Source of the DNA: TMP-24 sp046348855
GTDB lineage: Bacteria; Pseudomonadota; Alphaproteobacteria; Rhodobacterales; Rhodobacteraceae
DNA: 64,000 nt
Reading direction: 5' to 3'
Assembly (NCBI GenBank): GCA_046348855.1
Contig: JAXMDK010000002.1
Location: 124,001-188,000 of the forward strand
Made by a program: the position numbers and the translations under genes. Under the pieces are notes generated by a model, which was given only the letters and a program-made list of their open reading frames with translations, was not told the origin of the DNA and made no database searches. Below are positions 50,272 to 59,351 of the stretch, one piece after another. Numbering within the stretch: position 1 is the first letter of the stretch; the number at the start of each line of letters is the position of its first letter.

Positions 50272-50931
50272 TCAGTCGTCGGTCCAGACCAGCCGCAGAT
50301 GCCCACGATCCGCCTTCGACGGCGGATCGAAGGCGTCCGGCGGCTCGGCAAAGCCGGGGACCAGAGCGGCGTGTCGGACGGCATCCCAGTCGGTGACCGG
50401 GGTCGTGGCGGCCTCCGTGATGTCGAACCGCCGTGGCGCCCGGCCGATCGCGCCGGTGGCCGACAGGCAGCCGATGGCGCGGCTGATGTCGCCCAGATCG
50501 CTGCGCAAGGGCAGGAAGATCGCCTTCGCCTCCATCGGCGGCCGGCCGGGGCCGGTTTCGGCCAGAAGCGTCAGTTCGGCGATCTGCGGTTGGCGAAAGA
50601 CATCCTCGACCAGCCCACCCAGCCGGGCGCGGGCCGCCGGCACGAACAGGGTGGTCAGCGGCATCCCCCGCACCTCCATGCCCATCAGGTCGGTCAGGTG
50701 CATCCCCGCCAGCCGGAACCGCGCGACCTGCGGGGCGATCCGTTCCAGGATGAAGGCATGTTCCAGCGCCCGTTCGATCCCGCGCGGGTCGATCTCGGAG
50801 CGCAGCGGCACCGCGCGGCCGTTGCGCAGCGCTTCCCAATAGGCCCTCACCTCTGACACGGCGGGAAATCTCATCTCCGTCCGCACCCCCGAAAACGGGA
50901 CGACATTGTCCCTGTCCCCACCAATCTGCAT
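50272..50931 (-). CDS. PAS-domain protein (PAS_5 type)
   Basis: A 219-residue cytoplasmic protein with one PAS-like domain (about residues 25-160): YWEALRNGRAVPLRSEIDPR, FRLAGMHLTDLMGMEVRGMP, then LLAETGPGRPPMEAKAIFLP. No output domain was recognised. Alphaproteobacterial proteins of this class (PF07310) are of unknown function. The ATG at 50931 was chosen because the upstream extension has no family-like sequence. Confidence 0.8.
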   Translation of the reverse strand: MQIGGDRDNVVPFSGVRTEMRFPAVSEVRAYWEALRNGRAVPLRSEIDPRGIERALEHAFILERIAPQVARFRLAGMHLTDLMGMEVRGMPLTTLFVPAARARLGGLVEDVFRQPQIAELTLLAETGPGRPPMEAKAIFLPLRSDLGDISRAIGCLSATGAIGRAPRRFDITEAATTPVTDWDAVRHAALVPGFAEPPDAFDPPSKADRGHLRLVWTDD

Positions 50932-51082
50932 CGCCAAATCCTCGCCGTCGCAATGCCCCGACAGGCTTTCGGCCCGGATCGCGTTGCCGCGAGGATCAGG
51001 CTTTGTTAACCCTAGGGCCGGAATGATTACCCAAGCGTTAATATGCCGGATTTTCACCAAGCCAGAGGGGCAAAAGTCTTAA

Positions 51083-51994
51083 ATGGTTAAGGGGCAGCTG
51101 AACTCGATGACCGGATTTGCCGCCGGGCGGGGCGCGGGGGCGGGCCACGTGTGGGCATGGGATCTGCGGTCGGTCAACGGCAAGGGGCTGGACCTGCGCC
51201 CGCGCCTGCCGGACTGGATCGAGGGGCTCGAACAGGCGGTGCGCGGCGCACTGGCGGCGCGGATCGTGCGTGGCAACGTCAGCCTGTCGCTGCGGATCAC
51301 GCGCGAAGGCGGAGGCGAGGCGCCCCGGCTGAACCCGGCGGCCCTGCAGGCGGCGCTGGTCACGCTGCGGGCCGCCGACGAGGCCGCGCGTGCCGCGGGG
51401 TTCGATCTGGGGCCGATGACGGCGGGCGATCTTCTGGCGATGAGGGGCGTTCTCGACCTCGGCGCCGAACCCGGCGGCGACGACGAGGCGGCGGCGCTTC
51501 TGGACGCGCTGATCGCCGACTTCGGGCGGCTGGTGGGCGACCTGTCCGACATGCGGTCGCGCGAGGGCGCGGCGCTGGCGGCGATCATCGGCGGCCAGAT
51601 CGACCGGATCGCGGCGCTGACCGCCGAGGCCCGCACCGCCGCCGAGGCCCGCCGCCCGCTGCAAGAGGCGGCGCTGAAGGAAAACCTCGCCCGCGTTCTG
51701 GCCGGCGGCCCCGAGGCCGACCCGGCGCGTGTCGCGCAGGAACTGGCGCTGATGGTGGTGAAGGCCGACGTGACCGAGGAACTCGACCGGCTGGGCGCCC
51801 ATGTCGACGCGGCGCGGTCGCTGCTGGCCGAAGGCGGCGCGGTCGGCCGAAAGCTCGATTTCCTGATGCAGGAATTCATGCGCGAGGCCAACACGCTCTG
51901 CGCCAAGTCGGGAAACCCGGCCCTGACCCGCATCGGGCTTGACCTCAAGACCGTCATCGACCAGATGCGCGAACAGGTTCAGAACGTGGAATGA
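51083..51994 (+). CDS. YicC-family endoribonuclease
   Basis: A 303-residue protein of the YicC family, cytoplasmic endoribonucleases linked to RNA turnover. It starts with LNSMTGFAAGRG and has the conserved DLRSVNGKGLDLRPRLPDW and the C-terminal KLDFLMQEFMREANTLCAKS motif. Some relatives would begin at the Met of MTGFA (51107). Its stop overlaps gmk by 4 nt, as is common for yicC-gmk. Confidence 0.92.
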   Translation: MVKGQLNSMTGFAAGRGAGAGHVWAWDLRSVNGKGLDLRPRLPDWIEGLEQAVRGALAARIVRGNVSLSLRITREGGGEAPRLNPAALQAALVTLRAADEAARAAGFDLGPMTAGDLLAMRGVLDLGAEPGGDDEAAALLDALIADFGRLVGDLSDMRSREGAALAAIIGGQIDRIAALTAEARTAAEARRPLQEAALKENLARVLAGGPEADPARVAQELALMVVKADVTEELDRLGAHVDAARSLLAEGGAVGRKLDFLMQEFMREANTLCAKSGNPALTRIGLDLKTVIDQMREQVQNVE

Positions 51995-52644
51995 CCATGC
52001 AGCCCCAGATGCGCAGGCGCGGACTTCTCATCATCCTGTCCTCGCCGTCGGGCGCGGGCAAGTCGACGCTGTCCAAGCGGCTGATGGCCTGGGACCCGAC
52101 CCTGCGCTTTTCGGTCTCGGCCACCACCCGCGCGCCCCGCGCCGGCGAGGTCGACGGGCGCGACTATTATTTCTCGACCCGTCCCGAGTTCGAGGCGATG
52201 GCGGCGGGCGGACAGATGCTGGAACATGCCGAGGTCTTCGGCAATCTCTACGGCTCGCCGCGCGCTCCGGTCGAACGGGCGATGAACGAAGGGCGCGACA
52301 CGCTTTTCGACATCGACTGGCAGGGTGGCCAGCAGATCCGCAATTCCGACCTTGGCAAGCATGTGGTGTCGATCTTCATCATGCCGCCGTCGATCGCCGA
52401 ACTCGAACGCCGGCTAAGGTCGCGCGGGCAAGACAGTGACGAGGTGATCCGCGGCCGCATGGCCAAATCCGAAGCCGAGATCAGCCATTGGGCGGAATAC
52501 GACTATGTGCTGATCAACGACGATCTCGACCGCGCCGAGGCCGACCTAAAGACTATCCTGAGCGCCGAGCGGATGCGCCGCGACCGCCAGCCGGGGCTTA
52601 CGGACTTCGTGCGCGGTCTCAACAAGGAGTTCGAGGCCCGATGA
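51991..52644 (+). CDS. gmk: guanylate kinase
   Basis: A 217-residue enzyme that phosphorylates GMP to GDP. It has P-loop LSSPSGAGKSTLSKRL, the GMP-binding VSATTRAPRAGEVDGRDYYF and EHAEVFGNLYGSP, and the lid residues VIRGRMAKSEAEISHW. ATGA overlaps with yicC upstream and with the gamma carbonic anhydrase gene downstream indicate a three-gene operon. Confidence 0.96.
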   Translation: MTMQPQMRRRGLLIILSSPSGAGKSTLSKRLMAWDPTLRFSVSATTRAPRAGEVDGRDYYFSTRPEFEAMAAGGQMLEHAEVFGNLYGSPRAPVERAMNEGRDTLFDIDWQGGQQIRNSDLGKHVVSIFIMPPSIAELERRLRSRGQDSDEVIRGRMAKSEAEISHWAEYDYVLINDDLDRAEADLKTILSAERMRRDRQPGLTDFVRGLNKEFEAR

Positions 52645-53159
52645 TCTACACGCTTGACGGAATGGCCCCCGAGATCGGCGAAGCAGTCTGGGTGGCGCCG
52701 GATGCCAACATCATCGGCAAGGTGCGGTTGCGCGCCCGCGCCAGCGTCTGGTTCGGCGTCACCATCCGCGGCGACAACGAATGGATCGAGGTGGGCGAGG
52801 GGTCCAACGTGCAGGAAAACTGCGTCCTGCACACCGACATGGGCTTTCCCCTGACCATCGGCGCCGACTGCACCATTGGCCACAAGGCGATGCTGCACGG
52901 CTGCACCATCGGCGCGGGCACCCTGATCGGCATGGGCGCGACGATCCTCAACGGCGCGAAGATCGGGCGTGGCTGCCTGATCGGGGCCGGGGCGCTGGTG
53001 ACAGAAGGCAAGGACATCCCCGACGGCAGCCTTGTGATGGGCGCGCCCGGCCGGGTGGCGCGCACGCTGGATGACGAGGCGCGGGCGAGGCTGCTGAAGT
53101 CGGCCGAAGGCTACCGCCGCAACGCCGCGCGTTTTGCCGCCGGCCTGCGCGCGATCTGA
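52641..53159 (+). CDS. gamma-carbonic anhydrase family protein
   Basis: A 172-residue left-handed beta-helix protein. It is built of hexapeptide turns (IGADCTIGHKAMLHGCTIGA) and carries the three metal-ligand histidines expected in VLHTDMG, IGHKAML and LHGC. Members may hydrate CO2 or act only as trimeric metal-binding proteins. Its ATG overlaps the gmk stop. Confidence 0.93.
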   Translation: MIYTLDGMAPEIGEAVWVAPDANIIGKVRLRARASVWFGVTIRGDNEWIEVGEGSNVQENCVLHTDMGFPLTIGADCTIGHKAMLHGCTIGAGTLIGMGATILNGAKIGRGCLIGAGALVTEGKDIPDGSLVMGAPGRVARTLDDEARARLLKSAEGYRRNAARFAAGLRAI

Positions 53160-53214
53160 ACGCTCGCCAAGGCGCCTGGACCCGGTTCGGCCGGGCCACG
53201 ATCGCCTCTCGTTC

Positions 53215-53300
53215 ATCTTGGCGCAAATTTCCCGGGGTAGTCCGTTGGTTTCGCCATTGGTTCAAGAAACCAATGGACCGGGGGGCAGCGCCCCCATCCC
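53215..53300. terminator. hairpins between gamma-carbonic anhydrase and penicillin acylase genes
   Basis: A perfect 9-bp stem CCATTGGTT/CAAGA/AACCAATGG (53254-53276) is followed by GGACCGGGGGGCAGCGCCCCC. It is preceded by TTGGCGCAAATTTCCCGGGG, a diverged relative of the motif found at 716 and 56880. It lies between convergent genes and may end both transcripts. Confidence 0.55.
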
Positions 53301-53303
53301 GTC

Positions 53304-55778
53304 TTACGGCTTGGCCGGCTCCAGCACCGTGATCCCCGTCGCGGCGCCGCGCGCGAGGCTCGGGTCGAGCGACATCGGGATATAGTCGCCCCGCCGCCAC
53401 AGTTCGCTCAGATCGTCATAGTGGCGCGACAGGGGATGCCCCGACTGGCCGGTCGAGATGATGAAGACCGAACTGTCGGGGTCGGCCAGATCGTAGACGC
53501 CGCGATAGACGGGGCCCGAGACGTTCAGCCAGGGCGCTGCCGGATCGCCGCCGGTCACGCCGCGCATCAACGTATGGTCGCCGCCGCTGGTCGACTGGCG
53601 GATGTTGACCAGCCATTTCAGCACCGGCACCTTGCCCAGCACCGGATGGTCCTGCCGGGCTTCATGCGCATCGCCCCAGCGCCAGCTGCCGATGTCGGGG
53701 CCGTAGCGCTGGGTCAGGTCGACCAGCGCATCGTCCAGCGCCATGCGGGCGATGTCGGCGCAGGTCTCGACCGGGGCCGATTGCAGGATGTCGCACCAGT
53801 GGCCGGCGCCGTCGGCATTGCGGAACACCCGCTCGATGAACAGGGGCTCGGTCCGCCGGAAGGCCTCGGCCAGGGGGCCAAGCTCGTCGCGCACCAGCCG
53901 CGCCTGCAAGGCCCGCGCCCAGGCGGCGTAGATCAGCGGTTCCGGCAGATGTTCGTTCATGTCGCCGTCCCAGGCGGCCAACAGTTCCAGCGCCCGCTGG
54001 CGCTGGCGTTCCGGGCTGCCTTCGGGCGCGGCCTCGCCGGTAAACCACAGGTCCTTGCCGATCAGCGGCAGGATGGTTCGGGCGTCGGTGGCATTGGTGT
54101 CGAGCTGCGCGGCGATGAAGCTTTCGCGGCTGTGAACCTCGCGCTCCTCCATCAGCTTGGTCCAGCGCTGCACCCGCTGGCTGTCGCCCCAGTCGAAGCT
54201 GACATGGTTGGGGAACGGCCGGTCGATGATCTTGTTGTTCGTCGCCCCGACGATGCCCCCGGCGGGGTCCATGAACTGCGGGTTGTCGGCATAGGGCAGG
54301 CGGCCCGACCAGCGGTTGACCGCCTCCCACCCCGGCGAGGGCAGGCGGCCCTGCGCCTGCTTGGCGGCATCGCGGGCGGGAAGGGCGCCGAAGAGCGCCA
54401 TCCCGACATGGTCGTGGTCGGCCAGCGTGACGTTGATTGCCGGGGCGATCTGCGCCTCGCCCGCCGCCGCCGCCGCGGTCACGTCGCCAGCCTGCATCAG
54501 CCGGATGGCCGAGGTCAGGGTGGTGTCGGCCGGGTCGAGCCCGGTCCAGCCCAGCGTCATCACATGGCCCTTGGGCGTCACCGACTGGATGTCGTAAAGA
54601 TCGTTGGGCAGGACCGGGCCGTTGGCGGTCCAGTAGAGCGTGATCGTCACCGGCGCCGCATCCTTGACCTCGATGATCGACTTGCGGGTCTCGAACGGGG
54701 TCCAGCCCTCGGGCGAGCGGTAGCGGGTCGGGTCGGCGGGGTCGAGTTCCTCCAGGAACAGGTCCTGGTCGTCGGCATAGGCGGCGGCGATCCCCCAGCC
54801 GAGCTTGCTGTTGCGCCCGGCGAGAACCGCCGGAATCCCCGGCACGGTTGCACCGATCACGCCGCCCGACTGCAATTCCAGCCGCGCCAGGTAGAAGGGC
54901 GCCGGGGCGGTGAAGGGCAGGTGCGGGTCGTTGGCCAGAAGCGAGGCATTGGCCGCCGCTCGCGCCGGTGCCGCCGCCCAGGCGTTCGAGGCCGCGGCGA
55001 GCGCCCGCGGCCGGACCGGCGACAGGGGATCGGCCGCCTCATCCTCGCCGGCAAAGCGGCGCGACGGGTCGGGCAGGGGCCCGGGCGCCAGGCTTGCATA
55101 GGGCGGCAGCGCCGCTACCCCGTCGCCCGGCATGTCGGGCATCAGGTCGCGCGGCCAGTCGGGGTTCAGCAGCGACAGCCGCGCCCGCAGCACCTCGTTC
55201 TCGGCCTGACTGGTTTCCTCGAAGGCCATCAGCTTCATCAGCGCGATGGAATCGGCTGGCTGCCAATAGGCGATCTCGCCGGGATAGAGGAAGAATTCTG
55301 GCGCGCCGCGACCCTTGGCCTCGGCATTGACGATGCCGATCCAGGCATTGACCCCCTTGGCATAGGCCTCCAGCGCCGCCCGGGTCGGCGCGTCCTGCGC
55401 CGCGACCGATTTCACCGCCAGCCGGTAAAGGTCGAGCCGCCGCATCAGCTCGTCGGTCTTCAGCGTGCGGGCGCCGAACACTTCCGACAGCCGCCCCTGC
55501 ACGGTGCGCCGCGCCACCACCATCTGCCACAGCCGGTCCTGCGCATGGGCATAGCCCAGCGCGAAATAGACGTCGGCGTCGGTCTTGCCGAAGATGTGCG
55601 GCACGTCGGCGGTGTCGCGCACGATCTCGACCGGGGCGGAAATGCCGGCGATGGTGCGGTGGGCGTTGTAGTCGGGCAATGAGCCGGCGGCGAAATAATA
55701 GGCCAGCCCGGCGCCGAGGATGACCACCAGCAACGCAAGCGCGATCAGGCGCACCAGCCAGCGAAAGAGCGTTGCCAT
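53304..55778 (-). CDS. penicillin acylase family protein
   Basis: An 824-residue Ntn hydrolase precursor with an N-terminal membrane/signal segment (LVRLIALALLVVILGAGLAY). The A-chain region contains GYAHAQDRLWQMVVARR. The predicted self-cleavage site and catalytic Ser is in LAAASNAWA at about residue 264, followed by LLANDPHLPFTAPAPFYLAR. The late Asn-containing GGIVGATNNKIIDRPFP fits oxyanion-hole residues. Family members cleave amide bonds of penicillins or N-acyl-homoserine lactones; the natural substrate is not evident. It probably acts in the periplasm. Confidence 0.92.
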   Translation of the reverse strand: MATLFRWLVRLIALALLVVILGAGLAYYFAAGSLPDYNAHRTIAGISAPVEIVRDTADVPHIFGKTDADVYFALGYAHAQDRLWQMVVARRTVQGRLSEVFGARTLKTDELMRRLDLYRLAVKSVAAQDAPTRAALEAYAKGVNAWIGIVNAEAKGRGAPEFFLYPGEIAYWQPADSIALMKLMAFEETSQAENEVLRARLSLLNPDWPRDLMPDMPGDGVAALPPYASLAPGPLPDPSRRFAGEDEAADPLSPVRPRALAAASNAWAAAPARAAANASLLANDPHLPFTAPAPFYLARLELQSGGVIGATVPGIPAVLAGRNSKLGWGIAAAYADDQDLFLEELDPADPTRYRSPEGWTPFETRKSIIEVKDAAPVTITLYWTANGPVLPNDLYDIQSVTPKGHVMTLGWTGLDPADTTLTSAIRLMQAGDVTAAAAAGEAQIAPAINVTLADHDHVGMALFGALPARDAAKQAQGRLPSPGWEAVNRWSGRLPYADNPQFMDPAGGIVGATNNKIIDRPFPNHVSFDWGDSQRVQRWTKLMEEREVHSRESFIAAQLDTNATDARTILPLIGKDLWFTGEAAPEGSPERQRQRALELLAAWDGDMNEHLPEPLIYAAWARALQARLVRDELGPLAEAFRRTEPLFIERVFRNADGAGHWCDILQSAPVETCADIARMALDDALVDLTQRYGPDIGSWRWGDAHEARQDHPVLGKVPVLKWLVNIRQSTSGGDHTLMRGVTGGDPAAPWLNVSGPVYRGVYDLADPDSSVFIISTGQSGHPLSRHYDDLSELWRRGDYIPMSLDPSLARGAATGITVLEPAKP

Positions 55779-55893
55779 GGGACTCCGGGTAGTGACGGTG
55801 GCAGTGACAAGGATTGACGGCAGGGACAGGCCGGTTCACTAGGACAGAACGCGGGCAACCGCAATCACTTCGGGTCGGCAAGGGCAGGGCGAA

Positions 55894-56766
55894 ATGGCGA
55901 AAGTGGCGTTTCTTGGCTTGGGCGTGATGGGCTTTCCGATGGCAGGCCATCTGGCCGCAAAGGGACACGAGGTCACGGTCTGGAACCGCACCGCCGCCAA
56001 GGCCGAAGCCTGGCAGGCCCGCCACGGCGGCCGGGTGGCGGCAAGCCCGGCCGAGGCGGCGGCGGGTGCCGAGTTCGTCATGGCCTGCGTCGGCAACGAT
56101 GACGACCTGCGCCAGGTCTGCCTCGGCGACCGGGGCGCCTTCGCCGGCCTGGCGGGCGGCGCGATCTTCGTCGACCACACCACGGTTTCGGCGCGCGTCA
56201 CCCGCGAACTGGCCGAGGCTGCCGCCGCCCAGGGTGCGGGCTTCGTCGACGCGCCGGTGTCGGGCGGGCAGGCGGGGGCCGAAAACGGCGTGCTGTCGGT
56301 CATGTGTGGCGGCGACGAAGGCCATTATGCCGCCGCTGAGCCGGTGATCGCCGCCTATGCCCGCATCTGCCGCCGCCTCGGGCCGCCGGGCGCGGGGCAG
56401 CTTGCCAAGATGGTCAACCAGATCTGCATCGCCGGCCTGGTGCAGGGGCTGGCCGAGGGGCTGCACTTCGCCGAAAAGGCCGGCCTGAACATTCCCGATC
56501 TGGTCGAGGTCATCAGCCAGGGCGCTGCCGGCAGCTGGCAGATGGTCAACCGCCACAAGACGATGGCCGAGAACCGCTTCGACTTCGGCTTCGCCGCCGA
56601 CTGGATGCGCAAGGATCTGGGCATCTGCCTCGACACCGCCGACGAACTGGCCGTCAGCCTGCCCGTCACCGCGCTGGTCGACCAGTTCTACAAGGACGTG
56701 CAAAAGCTGGGCGGCGGCCGCTGGGACACGTCAAGCCTGATCGCCCGGCTGCGCGCGCTGGGATAA
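55894..56766 (+). CDS. NAD(P)-dependent beta-hydroxyacid dehydrogenase family
   Basis: A 290-residue enzyme of the 3-hydroxyisobutyrate dehydrogenase/tartronate-semialdehyde reductase family. It has the Rossmann motif FLGLGVMGFPMAGHLAAKG, the substrate motif FVDAPVSGGQAGAENGVLSV and the catalytic Lys in GAGQLAKMVNQI near residue 170. It is divergent from the penicillin acylase gene. The exact substrate is open. Confidence 0.92.
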   Translation: MAKVAFLGLGVMGFPMAGHLAAKGHEVTVWNRTAAKAEAWQARHGGRVAASPAEAAAGAEFVMACVGNDDDLRQVCLGDRGAFAGLAGGAIFVDHTTVSARVTRELAEAAAAQGAGFVDAPVSGGQAGAENGVLSVMCGGDEGHYAAAEPVIAAYARICRRLGPPGAGQLAKMVNQICIAGLVQGLAEGLHFAEKAGLNIPDLVEVISQGAAGSWQMVNRHKTMAENRFDFGFAADWMRKDLGICLDTADELAVSLPVTALVDQFYKDVQKLGGGRWDTSSLIARLRALG

Positions 56767-56879
56767 TCGCCCGCCTCCGACGGGAAGCATACCGAGAAGC
56801 CGGACTTGGCGATGCACGGGCTCCTGCATCGGGCGGGTAGGCTCTTTCTACACAATCAGTTCCGAATGGCCAACGCGGC

Positions 56880-56940
56880 CCTTCTTCCGTTTGAAAATAT
56901 CCCGGGGGTCCGGGAGGGCAGAGCCCTCCCGGCCGGTTCA
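56880..56940. terminator. GC hairpin with GAAAATATCC motif (family 2)
   Basis: TTTGAAAATATCCCGGGGG is followed by a perfect 10-bp stem CCGGGAGGGC/AGA/GCCCTCCCGG (56910-56932). It separates the convergent reductase and SYLF genes. It matches the arrangement at 716-786 and is the clearest copy of the family. Confidence 0.6.
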
Positions 56941-57510
56941 TCAGGGAATGATCCGCGTGTATTTGGTGCCCTTGAGCGAGGCCCCGACGATGAAGCCCGC
57001 CTGGCCGAAGACATAGGCCACGACCGGCGCGGTGGTGGTGGTGCTGTCGACGCCCGCGCTTTTCCCGCCATCGGGGAAGGCATATTCAAGGTCGGCTCCG
57101 GCCGTCCAGCCCGGCGAGGCGCGGAAGTTCGCCAGCGCGTCGGGGGTCATGAACAGCAGCACATGCGCATATTGCTGGGCGCCGATCTGCAGGCCCCAGC
57201 TGGCCTGGGTCGCCGAATAATAGTCGACGGTGACATCGTTGATCCTCAGCGCGCCGCGCCCGTAGGCGCCGCCGAAGAATACGCCGGCCTCGGTCACCAG
57301 CGGCATGTAGAGAACCCCGGACGCCTGCGACATCTTTTCGGCCGCGCGCGGGAAGTTCTTGCGCATGTAGTCGCGCGTCGCGTCGACCCGTGCGTCGATG
57401 GTGGCGCCGCCGCTGCTGCCCACGCCGTTGCCGCAGGCCGCCAGCCCGAGGCTTGCGCCGCCCGCGATGATCACGCCGCGCCTGGAAAATCGTCTGGAGA
57501 TTCCTGTCAT
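56941..57510 (-). CDS. SYLF-domain (YSC84-related) lipoprotein
   Basis: A 189-residue protein with an RR-containing signal (SRRFSRRGVIIAGGASLGLA) and lipobox Cys in LAAC near residue 25. The mature part has the lipid-binding SYLF pattern: MSQASGVLYMPLVTEAGVFF, YYSATQASWGLQIGAQQYAH and GQAGFIVGASLKGTKYTRI at the end. It is probably an envelope-attached lipid-binding protein. ATG 57510 was chosen because the signal peptide starts there. Confidence 0.85.
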   Translation of the reverse strand: MTGISRRFSRRGVIIAGGASLGLAACGNGVGSSGGATIDARVDATRDYMRKNFPRAAEKMSQASGVLYMPLVTEAGVFFGGAYGRGALRINDVTVDYYSATQASWGLQIGAQQYAHVLLFMTPDALANFRASPGWTAGADLEYAFPDGGKSAGVDSTTTTAPVVAYVFGQAGFIVGASLKGTKYTRIIP

Positions 57511-57641
57511 GCTCTGCCCGCCTGTTGTTGCCGCCCGCCTTTTCCGGCGGGCCTGGCGCAGCATAACTGCTTGATCCGGTTCTGTCATCGCCTTGCTGGC
57601 CGGCGCGCCGCCGGTCGGCAAGCCTTTGCGCGCAGGGCGCG

Positions 57642-58637
<996 letters not shown>

Positions 58638-58781
58638 GTCTGGTCCTCGGCAGATGCTGTGGCGTCCGCCAGCGCTGCCACGGTTTTTCCCGCCGCTCAA
58701 GGGTAGAAACCGCCGCAGGGGGCAGATAGCATGGACCCGGCATGTGCGGCCCGGTGTCCGAGGCCCTGACCGGAGACCGAA

Positions 58782-59303
58782 GTGACCTTTGCCCACCTGT
58801 TTTTCAGCCTTCTCGACGTGCGTTCGTTCGCCAGCATCTGGTACTGGCTGGCGCTGGCGGTCCTGTGGTCGGGCCTCGGCCACTGGGTGATGGGCGTGCC
58901 GTTCGACATGGTGGTGCGGGCGCGGCGACTGGGCGGGCAGGACATGCGCGATCTGGAGGACGGGGTGCGGATCGCCCGGACGCGGCTGGCGCGGCTGGGC
59001 GGCTGGACCGGGGTGGTCCTGCTCGGGGCGATCGCCTTTCTCCTGACCTCGCTCGCGCTTATGGGCTTCTGGTACGGGGCCGAGTTCTGCCAGGCGCTGT
59101 TCCTGCTGCTGGCGCCCCTGCCGTTGGTCCTGTGGCTGCGCCTGGCGCTGGCGCGGCGGATCGGGCGCGAGGATCTGGCGGGCGAGGCGCTCTGTCACCG
59201 GCTGGCGCTGCACCGGGTGGCGATCCAGGCGATGGGGATGGTCGCGATCCTGGTGACCGGCTTCTGGGGAACCTGGCAGAATTTCATGGCGACGCCCTTC
59301 TGA
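58782..59303 (+). CDS. four-helix membrane protein of unknown function
   Basis: A 173-residue inner-membrane protein with hydrophobic segments at about 15-35, 70-90, 95-115 and 145-165. The N-terminal LLDVRSFASIWYWLALAVLW and GVPFDMVVRARRLGGQDMRD recall a Rhodobacterales family that, from memory, is often labelled component of SufBCD complex, although nothing here supports an Fe-S role. It starts with GTG preceded by CGGAGACC. It lies just upstream of mfd on the same strand. Confidence 0.75.
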   Translation: MTFAHLFFSLLDVRSFASIWYWLALAVLWSGLGHWVMGVPFDMVVRARRLGGQDMRDLEDGVRIARTRLARLGGWTGVVLLGAIAFLLTSLALMGFWYGAEFCQALFLLLAPLPLVLWLRLALARRIGREDLAGEALCHRLALHRVAIQAMGMVAILVTGFWGTWQNFMATPF

Positions 59304-59351
59304 GGCCGCGCCGCGCTTGACACCGATGCGCGGGCGGTTAGGTCAGGGCGC

